Below, in pieces: positions 28,690 to 37,705 of a DNA stretch of 64,000 bases. The position numbers and the translations under genes were made by a program. A model generated the notes under the pieces. It worked only from the letters and a program-made list of their open reading frames with translations, did no database searches and was not told the origin of the DNA. This stretch comes from Streptococcus oralis (lineage in GTDB: Bacteria; Bacillota; Bacilli; Lactobacillales; Streptococcaceae): positions 558,001-622,000 of the forward strand of contig NZ_CP097843.1 in assembly GCF_023611505.1 (NCBI RefSeq), in the 5' to 3' direction. The stretch's first letter is position 1; the number at the start of each line of letters is the position of its first letter.

Positions 28690-29238
28690 TTAGTTGATGG
28701 CTGCAAGAAGGTCCTCAGCTTGTTTTTCAAGTGATGAAGCAGTTGCTTCTTCTAACACCAATTTTCCGTCTGCCCAAGCAGAGTCATTAACACGTGCAGC
28801 AGTGAAGTCACCAACGACTTGTGTGCGGATAAATGGCAAGAGGTCTTTATAAATCGCAAAGAGTTGTTCGTGACCGGCATTGGCTACAGATGAGACAGTA
28901 ACAAACTTGTCTTGGAGGGCAGAAGCACCACGTGTATCAGACAAATCAATGGCACGAGAGAGCCAGTCAAGCAAGTTTTTCACTGTTCCAGGGATAGAGA
29001 AGTTGTAGACTGGAGAGAAGATCCAGATTGCATCCGCAGCAAGGACTGCTTCACGAGCAGCAGCTACAGCTGGATGAGTTGGAACTTCAAGATCTTGGCT
29101 GAAGAGAGGAACAGCTGAATAATCAAGATAGCTAACTTCCGCTTTTCCGGCAAGTGCTTTCTCAGCTTCGAGGGCCATTTGGTGGTTGAAAGAACCTTGG
29201 CGTAATGAACCGACGATAAATAGTACTTTTTTAGACAT
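28690..29238 (-). CDS. NADPH-dependent FMN reductase family protein
   Basis: A 182-residue flavodoxin-fold reductase. The FMN phosphate loop is VGSLRQGSFNHQ near the N-terminus and the flavin-contact segment is SPVYNFSIPGTVKNLLDW. Related enzymes reduce FMN, quinones or azo compounds. It is a single gene on the minus strand; upstream on that strand TTGCTA-17-TAACAT may be its promoter. Physiological substrate is unknown. Confidence 0.88.
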   Translation of the reverse strand: MSKKVLFIVGSLRQGSFNHQMALEAEKALAGKAEVSYLDYSAVPLFSQDLEVPTHPAVAAAREAVLAADAIWIFSPVYNFSIPGTVKNLLDWLSRAIDLSDTRGASALQDKFVTVSSVANAGHEQLFAIYKDLLPFIRTQVVGDFTAARVNDSAWADGKLVLEEATASSLEKQAEDLLAAIN

Positions 29239-29451
29239 GACGTGTCTCCTTTAGTTTAAAATTCAAAGAGTGAACTCTTTTGTCACCATCTATGTTACAA
29301 CAAATAATACTAATTAGCAATAAATGTGCTCAGCTAAGTTTACTTGTTAGGGGTGGAAAAACTTAGTTCTGAGAAAACAGTATTTGATAGACAGGCAGAT
29401 ATTGTATTTAATTTCAAAGGGAAAATAATCTCGGAATGTTCCTGTCTTCAC

Positions 29452-29480
29452 TTGTAATAAAGGAGGAGAGATGGTAAAAT
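29452..29480 (+). promoter_or_regulatory. promoter of tseB operon; predicts a leaderless GTG start
   Basis: TTGTAA, 17 bases, TGG-TAAAAT. Predicted transcription start is base 29487, the G of the GTG start codon. An AGGAGG at 29461-29466 lies upstream of the -10 and cannot act if this promoter is used. Confidence 0.55.
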
Positions 29481-29486
29481 AGACAA

Positions 29487-29963
29487 GTGAAACTAAGACA
29501 GAAAAAAGCAAAAAATAAGCTACTTATACAATATGGAATCGGCATTTCTCTGGTACTGCTAGTCATGACGACTTCCTTTCTTTATCTGATATCACTCAGC
29601 ATGAAACCCTATCAAGATGCTAGGGTTGAAGGAGAAAAACTGGCCAAGCAGTATGCAGAATTGGAAAAGGCAGATCAGGTTGATTTTTATAATGGACTAG
29701 AAGGTTATTACAGCGTTTTAGGACATAATAAAAAGCAAGAGGCCATTGCCGTACTGATTGAAAAGAATGAACATAAGATTTACGTTTATCAGCTTGATAA
29801 GGGGATTTCTCAAGACAAGGCAGCGACGATTTCGAGGGAAAAAGGAGCTAGCGATATTGACAAAGTCACCTTTGGTCGCTATCAGGACAAGCCGATTTGG
29901 GAAGTTAAATCAGGAAACCACTACTATCTGGTGGACTTTGAAACAGGAGCAGTGATCCAATAA
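29487..29963 (+). CDS. TseB/YpmB-like membrane protein
   Basis: A 158-residue protein with a basic N-terminus, one transmembrane helix (about residues 14-35) and an extracellular region of the YpmB (TseB, DUF5590) type. In B. subtilis TseB affects penicillin-binding protein PBP2A during elongation. The order ypmB-aspB-asnS is conserved in Firmicutes and is present here, which supports the call more than sequence alone. The start is GTG 29487; no internal ATG would keep the membrane helix. Confidence 0.8.
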   Translation: MKLRQKKAKNKLLIQYGIGISLVLLVMTTSFLYLISLSMKPYQDARVEGEKLAKQYAELEKADQVDFYNGLEGYYSVLGHNKKQEAIAVLIEKNEHKIYVYQLDKGISQDKAATISREKGASDIDKVTFGRYQDKPIWEVKSGNHYYLVDFETGAVIQ

Positions 29964-29972
29964 GGAGGGCAT

Positions 29973-31151
29973 ATGAAACTATCCAAGCGTGTACTAGAAA
30001 TGGAAGAGAGTGTTACTCTAGCCAGTGATGCAAGAGCCAAAGCATTAAAAGCTCAAGGAAAGGATGTTCTTTTCTTAACCTTGGGACAGCCAGATTTTCA
30101 TACTCCTGAAAATATTCAGGATGCGGCGGTGGAAGCGATTCGTGATGGCCGTGCTTCCTTTTATACAGTTGCTTCAGGTCTACCAGACTTAAAGGCTGCG
30201 GTTAATACCTATTTTGAACGCTACTATGGGTATTCCGTAGCGGCTAACGAGGTTACCTTTGCCACTGGTGCTAAGTTCTCTCTCTACACCTTCTTTATGG
30301 CTGTGGTCAATCCAGGTGATGAAGTCATCATCCCTACACCTTACTGGGTCAGCTATGGAGACCAGGTCAAGATGGCAGAAGGTGTGCCAGTCTTTGTCCA
30401 GGCAAAGGAAGACAATCACTTTAAAGTAACAGTAGAGCAGCTAGAAGCAGCTCGAACAGATAAGACCAAGGTCTTGGTTCTCAATTCGCCATCGAATCCG
30501 ACCGGTATGATCTACTCTCGTGAGGAACTCTTGGCTATCGGAAATTGGGCTGTTGTGCATGATGTCCTTATCCTAGCAGATGATATTTATGGTCGTTTGG
30601 TTTATAACGGGAACGAATTTGTTCCAATCTCTAGTCTGTCAGAAGCCATTCGCAAGCAAACCATCGTGATTAACGGTGTATCTAAGGCCTATGCCATGAC
30701 TGGTTGGCGGGTAGGTTATGCTGTGGGAAATCCTGAGATTATTGCTGCTATGAGCAAACTAACAGGACAAACAACCTCTAACCTGACTGCCGTATCGCAA
30801 TATGCTACCATTGAAGCCCTAACTGGGCCACAAGACTCTGTCGAAACCATGCGCCAGGCTTTTGAGGAACGTTTGAATACCATTTATCCTCTCTTGTGCC
30901 AAGTGCCAGGATTTGAAGTTGTCAAGCCCCAAGGAGCCTTCTATCTCTTCCCAAATGTTAAAAAAGCGATGGAGATGAAGGGTTATACCGATGTGACGGA
31001 CTTTACAACGGCTATTCTTGAGGAAGTTGGTCTGGCCTTGATTACAGGAGCTGGATTTGGAGCACCAGAAAATGTTCGTCTTAGTTATGCAACTGACTTG
31101 GACACCTTGAAAGAAGCCATTCGTCGCTTGCATCAATTTATGGAAAAATAA
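29973..31151 (+). CDS. aspC: aspartate/aromatic aminotransferase, class I
   Basis: A 392-residue PLP-dependent fold type I aminotransferase. The PLP lysine is in NGVSKAYAMTGWRVGY, the cofactor aspartate in ILADDIYGRL, and SPSNPTG and the C-terminal VRLSYA arginine segment are present. Likely makes aspartate from oxaloacetate, feeding the asparaginyl-tRNA synthetase gene next to it. It follows tseB by 9 bases with a GGAGG site and ends at a terminator. Confidence 0.92.
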   Translation: MKLSKRVLEMEESVTLASDARAKALKAQGKDVLFLTLGQPDFHTPENIQDAAVEAIRDGRASFYTVASGLPDLKAAVNTYFERYYGYSVAANEVTFATGAKFSLYTFFMAVVNPGDEVIIPTPYWVSYGDQVKMAEGVPVFVQAKEDNHFKVTVEQLEAARTDKTKVLVLNSPSNPTGMIYSREELLAIGNWAVVHDVLILADDIYGRLVYNGNEFVPISSLSEAIRKQTIVINGVSKAYAMTGWRVGYAVGNPEIIAAMSKLTGQTTSNLTAVSQYATIEALTGPQDSVETMRQAFEERLNTIYPLLCQVPGFEVVKPQGAFYLFPNVKKAMEMKGYTDVTDFTTAILEEVGLALITGAGFGAPENVRLSYATDLDTLKEAIRRLHQFMEK

Positions 31152-31156
31152 AACTC

Positions 31157-31187
31157 AAAATCTTCGCCTTTTTGGCGAAGATTTTTT
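31157..31187 (+). terminator. intrinsic terminator after aspC
   Basis: AAAATCTTCGCC / GGCGAAGATTTT, 12-bp perfect stem with 5-T loop and T tail. Confidence 0.92.
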
Positions 31188-31243
31188 GTAACGAAAATCT
31201 CGCGAATTTTCTCTAGTCGAACCTAGCTATCGCAGTCTATTTA

Positions 31244-31252
31244 TGGTAAAAT
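31244..31252 (+). promoter_or_regulatory. extended -10 promoter of asnS
   Basis: TGG-TAAAAT, 51 bases upstream of asnS, the same core as the tseB promoter. Confidence 0.55.
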
Positions 31253-31303
31253 AGTGGGTAATGATGTCTTCGGACAAGTTAAACGAAAAAAGGAAGATAG
31301 ATT

Positions 31304-32647
31304 ATGACAAAACGTGTAACAATCATCGAAGTAAAAGACTACGTTGGTCAAGAAGTGACCATCGGAGCCTGGGTTGCCAATAAATCAGGAAAAGGGAAAA
31401 TTGCCTTCTTGCAATTGCGTGACGGAACAGCCTTTTTCCAAGGAGTTGCCTTCAAACCAAACTTTATTGAAAAATTTGGTGAAGAGGTAGGTCTTGAAAA
31501 ATTTGAAACGATCAAACACTTGAGCCAAGAAACGTCTGTTTATGTGACAGGAATTGTCAAAGAAGACGAACGTTCTAAGTTTGGTTATGAGCTCGATATC
31601 ACAGATATCGAAGTGATCGGTGAATCTCAAGATTATCCAATCACGCCAAAAGAACACGGAACAGACTTCTTGATGGACAACCGTCACTTGTGGCTCCGTT
31701 CTCGTAAGCAAGTAGCGGTCATGCAAATTCGTAACGCTATTATCTATGCAACCTATGAGTTTTTTGACAAGAACGACTTCATGAAGTTTGATAGCCCAAT
31801 CCTTTCAGGAAATGCGGCTGAAGATTCAACAGAACTCTTTGAAACAGACTACTTTGGGACACCAGCCTACTTGAGCCAATCAGGTCAGCTTTATCTTGAA
31901 GCGGGTGCTATGGCTCTTGGTCGCGTATTTGACTTTGGTCCAGTATTCCGTGCGGAGAAATCAAAAACACGCCGTCACTTGACTGAGTTCTGGATGATGG
32001 ATGCGGAGTACTCTTACTTGACACATGATGAGTCACTTGACTTGCAAGAAGCATATGTTAAAGCCCTTCTTCAAGGTGTTCTTGACCGTGCTCCTCAAGC
32101 CTTGGAAACTTTGGAACGCGATACAGAGCTTTTGAAACGCTACATTGCAGAGCCATTCAAACGAATCACTTACGATCAAGCTATTGACCTCTTGCAAGAA
32201 CATGAAAACGATGAAGATGCTGATTACGAGCATTTGGAGCATGGAGATGACTTTGGTTCACCACACGAAACTTGGATTTCAAACCACTTTGGTGTCCCAA
32301 CCTTCGTTATCAACTATCCAGCAGCTATCAAGGCCTTCTACATGAAACCAGTTCCTGGAAATCCAGAGCGCGTGCTTTGTGCAGACTTGCTTGCACCAGA
32401 AGGATATGGAGAAATCATCGGTGGTTCTATGCGTGAGGAAGACTATGATGCCCTTGTCGCTAAGATGGAAGAACTTGGAATGGATCGTACAGAATACGAA
32501 TTCTACCTTGACCTTCGTAAATACGGTACAGTGCCACACGGTGGATTTGGTATCGGTATCGAGCGTATGGTAACCTTCGCAGCTGGAACCAAACACATCC
32601 GTGAAGCCATTCCATTCCCACGTATGTTGCACCGTATCAAACCATAA
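31304..32647 (+). CDS. asnS: asparaginyl-tRNA synthetase
   Basis: A 447-residue class IIb synthetase charging tRNA-Asn. The N-terminal OB-fold anticodon-binding domain (about 1-110, with [21 protein letters not shown]) is followed by the catalytic domain with motif 2 [19 protein letters not shown] and motif 3 [10 protein letters not shown]. Length matches bacterial AsnRS. A GGAAG ribosome site precedes ATG 31304. It has its own promoter and a terminator. Confidence 0.97.
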   Translation: MTKRVTIIEVKDYVGQEVTIGAWVANKSGKGKIAFLQLRDGTAFFQGVAFKPNFIEKFGEEVGLEKFETIKHLSQETSVYVTGIVKEDERSKFGYELDITDIEVIGESQDYPITPKEHGTDFLMDNRHLWLRSRKQVAVMQIRNAIIYATYEFFDKNDFMKFDSPILSGNAAEDSTELFETDYFGTPAYLSQSGQLYLEAGAMALGRVFDFGPVFRAEKSKTRRHLTEFWMMDAEYSYLTHDESLDLQEAYVKALLQGVLDRAPQALETLERDTELLKRYIAEPFKRITYDQAIDLLQEHENDEDADYEHLEHGDDFGSPHETWISNHFGVPTFVINYPAAIKAFYMKPVPGNPERVLCADLLAPEGYGEIIGGSMREEDYDALVAKMEELGMDRTEYEFYLDLRKYGTVPHGGFGIGIERMVTFAAGTKHIREAIPFPRMLHRIKP

Positions 32648-32658
32648 AATAAATCAAA

Positions 32659-32680
32659 ACGCCCTAGGGGCGTTTTTTCA
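32659..32680 (+). terminator. intrinsic terminator after asnS
   Basis: AACGCCC-TAG-GGGCGTT stem followed by six T residues. Confidence 0.88.
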
Positions 32681-32772
32681 AAGTAGAAGAAAGAAGAGGT
32701 GGAGAACATGTAAAGCACAGTTTAACAAGTGACAAACACAAAGATACAAATACACTTGTTAAAGGAGAAACT

Positions 32773-33978
32773 ATGTTTAAACGAAATTACCGGAAGAATA
32801 TCGGTCTCATGGCTGGTGTGGAATTTTTTGCCTTTCTGGGCATTACCAGCTTTTGGATTCTATTTCTCAGTCAAAACGGGATGTCGCTTTGGCAGATTGG
32901 CTTATTGGAAAGTATTTTTCATGCCACCAGTGTCATCTGTGAAATTCCCTCTGGAATGTTAGCTGACCGCTATTCCTATAAAACCAATCTATATTTAAGT
33001 CGAATAGCTGGAATAGCGTCGTCTATTCTCATGTTACTAGGACAAGGTAATTTTTGGATTTACGCACTCGCTATGGTGGTGAGTGCCTTGTCTTATAATT
33101 TTGATTCGGGGACGAGTGCAGCTATGGTTTATGATTCGGCCGTGGAGGCTGGATTAAAAGAGCGCTACTTGACTATCTCAAGTTTTATGTCAGGAGTAGC
33201 AGAAGGAACTCGGTCTTTGGGGACTGTTTTAGCGGGATTTTTTGTCCATGGTCAATTGCACTTGACCTACTATATCATGATTGTTACTTCGATAATCGTT
33301 CTTTTCCTAACTTGGATGCTAAAAGAGCCTAGTGTTAAAGCACAAAAATCTGAGCGTCTGACAATGAAAAAAATAATCTGGACTGTCAAAGAGGAGTTGC
33401 GGAGAAACCCCAGTCTTTTTAGTTGGATGATTCTTTCCCAAATCATCGGGACACTGATGTGCATGTTTTATTTTTACTATCAAAATCAACTGCCTGACTT
33501 AGAAGGGTGGCAGATTTCGATAGTCATGCTGATCGGCAGTGTTTTGAATATCTGGGCAGTTTATCTAGCAAGTAAGATTGGAAAGAGGTATTCAGCCTTA
33601 AAACTCTTTCCAATTCTTGTACTCTTGACGGGAGGAACTTATTTGCTTTCCTATTTTGGTACGCCACTGATTTACATTTTGATTTATTGGCTCAGTAACG
33701 CCTTATATGCCCTCTTTCAGCCGATTTTTGATAATGATTTACAAAAGCGACTCCCAAGCGAGGTACGGGCAACCATGCTAAGTGTCTACTCTATGATGTT
33801 CAGCCTAAGTATGATCATCATTTTTCCTCTGACAGGATGGTTGATTGACTATCTAGGATTTGTAGTAGCCTTCCTTTACTTAGGGCTCGTTTTAGTGCTA
33901 GCCAGCTTTTTGCTATTTTTCATTTTGAAAGAGATGGCCAGAGCTTTGGAACTCAAAGAGGATGTTATTTCTAAGTAA
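32773..33978 (+). CDS. major facilitator superfamily transporter
   Basis: A 401-residue protein with about twelve hydrophobic helices. The MFS loop 2-3 signature appears as GMLADRYSYKTNL after helix 2. Substrate is not deducible; the overall pattern resembles drug or small-molecule exporters. AAAGGAG lies at good spacing before ATG 32773. It stands alone between asnS and the rpsF operon. Confidence 0.82.
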   Translation: MFKRNYRKNIGLMAGVEFFAFLGITSFWILFLSQNGMSLWQIGLLESIFHATSVICEIPSGMLADRYSYKTNLYLSRIAGIASSILMLLGQGNFWIYALAMVVSALSYNFDSGTSAAMVYDSAVEAGLKERYLTISSFMSGVAEGTRSLGTVLAGFFVHGQLHLTYYIMIVTSIIVLFLTWMLKEPSVKAQKSERLTMKKIIWTVKEELRRNPSLFSWMILSQIIGTLMCMFYFYYQNQLPDLEGWQISIVMLIGSVLNIWAVYLASKIGKRYSALKLFPILVLLTGGTYLLSYFGTPLIYILIYWLSNALYALFQPIFDNDLQKRLPSEVRATMLSVYSMMFSLSMIIIFPLTGWLIDYLGFVVAFLYLGLVLVLASFLLFFILKEMARALELKEDVISK

Positions 33979-34010
33979 TAAAGTTATTTTTTCACTTTTA
34001 TCTTTTTTAC

Positions 34011-34039
34011 TTGCTATCTGTCAGTTTTTCTAGTATAAT
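34011..34039 (+). promoter_or_regulatory. promoter of rpsF-ssb-rpsR
   Basis: TTGCTA, 17 bases, TATAAT. Predicted start is near 34046. Confidence 0.8.
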
Positions 34040-34045
34040 GGTTTA

Positions 34046-34113
34046 TTGTGAGCGAACCTCACTTACCCCTTGCAAAGACTGGGGGTCATTAGACCAAAAG
34101 GAGGAACATATCA
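34046..34113 (+). ncRNA. rpsF leader, probable S6:S18 autoregulatory structure
   Basis: The 68-base leader folds into GTGAG/CTCAC (loop CGAAC), CCCC/GGGG around TTGCAAAGACT, and GGTC/GACC just before the GGAGG ribosome site. Many bacterial rpsF leaders bind the S6:S18 complex for feedback control. The assignment is from position and foldability; I did not verify the consensus. Confidence 0.55.
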
Positions 34114-34404
34114 ATGGCTAAATACGAAATTCTTTATATCATTCGTCCAAACATTGAAGAAGAAGCGAAAAACGCTTTGGTAGCACGTTTTGACTCTATC
34201 TTGACTGACAACGGTGCAACTGTTGTTGAATCAAAAGATTGGGAAAAACGTCGTCTTGCATACGAAATTCAAGATTTCCGTGAAGGACTTTACCACATCG
34301 TTAACGTTGAAGCAAACGACGACGTAGCTCTTAAAGAGTTTGACCGTCTTTCAAAAATCAACGTTGACATTCTTCGTCACATGATCGTCAAACTTGACGC
34401 GTAA
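34114..34404 (+). CDS. rpsF: 30S ribosomal protein S6
   Basis: A 96-residue S6, with [18 protein letters not shown] at the start and the [15 protein letters not shown] core. It binds S18 at the 30S platform. First gene of the classic rpsF-ssb-rpsR operon, 11 bases upstream of ssb. Confidence 0.98.
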   Translation: MAKYEILYIIRPNIEEEAKNALVARFDSILTDNGATVVESKDWEKRRLAYEIQDFREGLYHIVNVEANDDVALKEFDRLSKINVDILRHMIVKLDA

Positions 34405-34415
34405 GAAGGTAGATT

Positions 34416-34886
34416 ATGATTAACAATGTTGTACTTGTAGGGCGTATGACGCGTGACGCTGAGTTGCGTTATACCTCATCAAATGTAGCAGTTGCGACTT
34501 TTACTCTTGCAGTAAACCGTACATTCAAGAGTCAAAATGGCGAACGTGAGGCTGATTTTATCAATGTCGTTATGTGGCGCCAACAAGCTGAAAATCTTGC
34601 TAACTGGGCTAAAAAAGGCTCTCTTATCGGGATCACAGGTCGTATTCAGACTCGAAGTTACGATAACCAGCAAGGACAACGTGTTTACGTAACAGAAGTC
34701 GTGGCGGATAATTTCCAAATGTTGGAAAGTCGCGGAGTGCGCGAAGGACATTCAGGTGGAGCTTATTCTGCACCAACTGCTGGTCAATCAGCACCTGCAA
34801 ACCCAGTACCAGACTTTTCACGTTCTGAAAATCCATTTGGAGCAACAAATCCATTGGACATTTCAGATGATGATTTACCATTCTAA
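34416..34886 (+). CDS. ssb: single-stranded DNA-binding protein
   Basis: A 156-residue SSB with an N-terminal OB fold ([20 protein letters not shown] to about residue 105), a Gly/Ser/Pro-rich flexible linker, and the acidic protein-interaction tip ending DDDLPF. Lies between rpsF and rpsR, the conserved arrangement. Naturally competent streptococci also carry a second ssbB elsewhere; this is the replicative type by context. Confidence 0.97.
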   Translation: MINNVVLVGRMTRDAELRYTSSNVAVATFTLAVNRTFKSQNGEREADFINVVMWRQQAENLANWAKKGSLIGITGRIQTRSYDNQQGQRVYVTEVVADNFQMLESRGVREGHSGGAYSAPTAGQSAPANPVPDFSRSENPFGATNPLDISDDDLPF

Positions 34887-34917
34887 TGGACAATTAATAC
34901 TATAAAGGAGAAAAAAC

Positions 34918-35157
34918 ATGGCTCAACAACGTCGTGGCGGATTCAAACGCCGTAAAAAAGTTGATTACATCGCAGCAAACAAAATTGAATATGTTGATTA
35001 CAAAGATACTGAGCTTCTTAGCCGTTTTGTTTCAGAACGTGGGAAAATCCTTCCTCGTCGTGTAACAGGAACTTCAGCTAAAAACCAACGTAAAGTAACA
35101 ACAGCTATCAAACGCGCTCGCGTAATGGCTTTGATGCCTTTCGTAAACGAAGATTAA
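34918..35157 (+). CDS. rpsR: 30S ribosomal protein S18
   Basis: A 79-residue S18, [18 protein letters not shown], with the [18 protein letters not shown] core and a basic C-terminus. Last gene of the operon. A terminator follows the stop at once. Confidence 0.98.
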   Translation: MAQQRRGGFKRRKKVDYIAANKIEYVDYKDTELLSRFVSERGKILPRRVTGTSAKNQRKVTTAIKRARVMALMPFVNED

Positions 35158-35159
35158 AA

Positions 35160-35185
35160 AAGAGGTCCACTGGACCTCTTTTTCA
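35160..35185 (+). terminator. terminator of the rpsF operon
   Basis: AGAGGTCC-ACT-GGACCTCT stem with flanking A and T runs. Confidence 0.92.
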
Positions 35186-35364
35186 TGAGCTTGAAAACAA
35201 GAAAGCGAATTAAGACCCTTACGGGTCTTTTTTACGAGCATGGAAATGAGAGAGCGAGTTGGGTCCAGGTAGACCTCTTTTTCATGAGTTTGAAAATAAG
35301 AAAGCGAATTAAGACCCGGGTGGGCCTTTTTTTACGAGCATGGAAATGAGAGAACGAAAAAAAC
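35175..35364 (+). repeat. ~99-bp tandem repeat carrying extra terminator hairpins
   Basis: A unit starting CCTCTTTTTCATGAG occurs at 35175 and 35274 (99-base period). Each copy contains a GAAAGCGAATTAAGACCC segment, a second hairpin (GACCC..GGGTC in copy 1, GACCCGGGTGGGCC in copy 2) with T run, and an ACGAGCATGGAAATGAGAG segment. Copy 2 is cut by the IS3 left end at 35365. It looks like a duplicated terminator region. Confidence 0.75.
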
Positions 35365-35403
35365 CGGCACTGCACTCCGTACTGGGACAAGAGAAAACCC
35401 CTC

Positions 35404-36216
35404 TTATGCGACCAGTTTTCTGTACTCTACAGGAGACTGGTCATTTAATTTCTGTTGAATTCTAGTTTCATTATAAATAGGATGTAATTTTTGACAATAT
35501 CTGTTATACTATCTTTGGTTAAGTTTCTCCACTTATGGAGATAGAAGGTTTCAGACTTGAGAACAAAATGGAATCATTCGATATAGGCATTAGCTGCTGG
35601 CGTTCCTTTACGGGACATGGAGCGGGTGATGCCTTTTTCAGTACAAGCCTGATAGTATGGCTTTGGAGGTGTAGACAGACCCCTGATCACTGTGTAAGAG
35701 TGTCCTTTGAGGTAATTCGAGTTGATGAAGCGTGTCAAGCACAAAATCCGTATCCTGGCAATCTGAGATGGTATAAGCCACAATTTCACGATTATAGAGT
35801 TCCATGAAGAGCCTACAGTTGCCAAAGTAGAGGTAGGAGATGTCCGTTACCAGCTTCTCCATAGGCTTGCCTGCCTGAAAATCACGATCCAACTTATTGT
35901 TTGTTACATGGTAAGGCTTTCCTAATTCAGTCCCCTTCTTGGGCCGTACACGGAAGAGACAGCCTTTTTCCTTCATGATACGATAGATTTTCTTGCGATT
36001 TACGACGAGGTTATAAACTTTCTTGAGCAAGCGAGTGATGGTTCGATAGCCGTAAATAAAGTGATTTTCCATACAGAGTTTTTCGATTTTATCTGCTATT
36101 TCGTCTCTTTTTTGAGAATTCTTACGCTCCTGTTTCCAGCGATAAAAGGTTGAGCGTTTGACGCTGAAATACTCTAAAATAAGAGATACAGGGTAGGTTT
36201 TCTGATACTCTTCCAC
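35404..36216 (-). pseudogene. IS3 OrfB transposase, disrupted
   Basis: The first 190 residues are intact and include two of the DDE aspartates (LVTDISYLYFG and SDQGSVYTS). Near 35690 the frame shifts (TSKAILSGLY ends early while YYQACTEKGITRSM continues in another frame). A TGA at about 35570 replaces the codon after the catalytic glutamate (AYIE-stop-FH). A further frameshift precedes the SPVEYRKLVA end. Catalytic residues are therefore split over frames. Confidence 0.87.
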
Positions 36217-36230
36217 TAGCTTGATAAGAT

Positions 36231-36521
36231 TTACTTTGTCGATTCTCTTACCAAGATCAGATACTTTTTTAGTAATTCTACCTGCAAACGTAACTGTTCG
36301 ACTTCAGATAACTGTTTCATCCCTTTACCGTAAGTATATTGTTTCCCCACAGGTTGGTAGAAACGGTACAATTCATCATTCTGATACCATCTCCACCAAG
36401 TCTTCACCTGACTGACATTTTTAACACCGAGGGTATCCATGATAACCTTATTTGATTTACCTATCTTCTTCATTTCGATACAGGCTAACTTAGTTTCTAC
36501 TGAATAGGCTTTTTTTACCAT
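36231..36521 (-). CDS. IS3 OrfA, helix-turn-helix subunit
   Basis: A 96-residue OrfA-type protein starting MVKKAYSVETKLACIEMKK, with the helix-turn-helix GVKNVSQVKTWWRWYQ and a leucine-zipper-like EQLRLQVELLKKYL at the end. In IS3 elements OrfA is fused to OrfB by programmed frameshifting; the A-rich end of this frame next to orfB at 36216 fits that layout. It appears intact but has no working OrfB partner. Confidence 0.8.
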   Translation of the reverse strand: MVKKAYSVETKLACIEMKKIGKSNKVIMDTLGVKNVSQVKTWWRWYQNDELYRFYQPVGKQYTYGKGMKQLSEVEQLRLQVELLKKYLILVRESTK

Positions 36522-36601
36522 AACAAAACACTCCTGTTTCTAGTTTACCAGATTTCAACAGGAGTGTTTTTCTTGTGTCTCATTTTATGGGGGTAGTGCC
36601 G

Positions 36602-37634
36602 ATTTTCTAGTAAAATAGAATTGAACAAAACTAGTTACGAAAGGAAATCTTATGAGCTACCATCATTTTACCATAGATGAGCGTGAAAGTATTCTCATTT
36701 ACCGTATGTAAGGCCTAAATTTTTCTCAAATTGCTAAGTTGCTTCATCGTCATCCGTCTAGTATTAGTTGCGAGTGGAAACGACATACAAAATCAGGAAG
36801 CTATTCTCCCAATCAAGCACAGGAATCTTACCATATTGCTAAATCACACTGTGGGCGGAAACGGATGCTTGAAATAGACCACAATTTGAGTAATACCATC
36901 AAACATCTATTTCTCGATTATCAATGGTATCCTTAAGAAATAGAAGGTCGGTTACGATTAGAGTATGGAAAAGCTGTTATTAGTTATCAAACAATCTATA
37001 GAGCCATCTATCGCGGTCACTTTGACAACAGGCTTTCACATGGTGCTCGTGGTGTCCTTCGCAAGCTCCGCCATCGTGGGAAAACACGTCATACAAAAGG
37101 TTATGTCGAAAAAGAGGGCGAATTTCTATTTCTCATACCATTCACGAAAAACCCGAAGAAGCAAACAAGCGAGCTAGGGTCGGTGATTGGGAAGCAGATA
37201 CGGTTACAGGTAAAACTGGAAAAGCTTGCTTAGTGACTCTAACGGATCGCTATTCTCGTTTTCTAAAAATTCAGAAGGTAGCTGTCAAGAAAAGCAAACT
37301 TGTCATAGAGGCTATGGTACAAATGTTGGAGCCCTTACCGGAAGAAACCGTCACTCCAGATAGAGGAAAAGAATTCACGAATCATCAAGACTTGACTGAC
37401 AAATTAAAGGTATAGGTCTATTTTCCTGACCCTCATGCACCTTGGCAACTAGGGACTAATGAGAATACGAATGGACTACTAAGAGAATATTTTCCAAAAG
37501 GAAGTGATTTAACATTCGTTGATGAGCACACCATTCAGCTGTGGGAGAACAAACTTAATAATAGGCCACGCAAATGTCTTAACTGGAAAACTCCTTATGA
37601 AGTCTTCTATGAAGAAAATGTGCACTTAATTTGA
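36602..37634 (+). pseudogene. IS30-family transposase, dead copy A
   Basis: Conceptual translation starts at ATG 36652 (MSYHHFTIDERESILIY). It is interrupted by TAA after YRM, by TAA at about 36934 (QWYP-stop-EIEG), by a frameshift near 37110 (a G-run before the ISISHTIHEKPEEANK segment) and by TAG at about 37413. The DDE-type core GDWEADTVTG, TDRYSRF, DRGKEF and HAPWQ-GTNENTNGLLREYFP is recognisable. The same defects recur in copies at 53476 and 57993, so all derive from one inactive ancestor. Confidence 0.9.
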
Positions 37635-37655
37635 CAATTCAAGATACAATAAATA

Positions 37656-37705
37656 GGCTCCATAATATCCATAGGGAATTTACCCACTACAAATATTATA
37701 GAGCC
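37656..37705. repeat. 50-bp palindromic IS end pair
   Basis: GGCTCCATAATATCC... and ...ATATTATAGAGCC form an imperfect 50-bp inverted repeat. It looks like two back-to-back ISL3-type terminal repeats (GGCTCTATAATAT..). An identical copy lies at 54018-54067, also directly after an IS30 remnant. Confidence 0.8.

Larger units (their letters stand above)
35365..36601 (-). mobile_element. degenerate IS3-family element (IS150-like)
   Basis: The ends share the inverted repeat CGGCACT followed by an AGA(G/A)AAAAC block, at 35365 and, on the minus strand, at 36601. The element is about 1.24 kb and encodes orfA and orfB on the minus strand. orfB has several defects, so it cannot move by itself. It lies between the rpsF operon and a defective IS30 copy and marks the left edge of the accessory island. 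Confidence 0.88.

Noticed and set aside
35535-35807. 90-codon plus-strand frame in the IS3 element
   Set aside because: It is antisense to the disrupted OrfB and has no family features.
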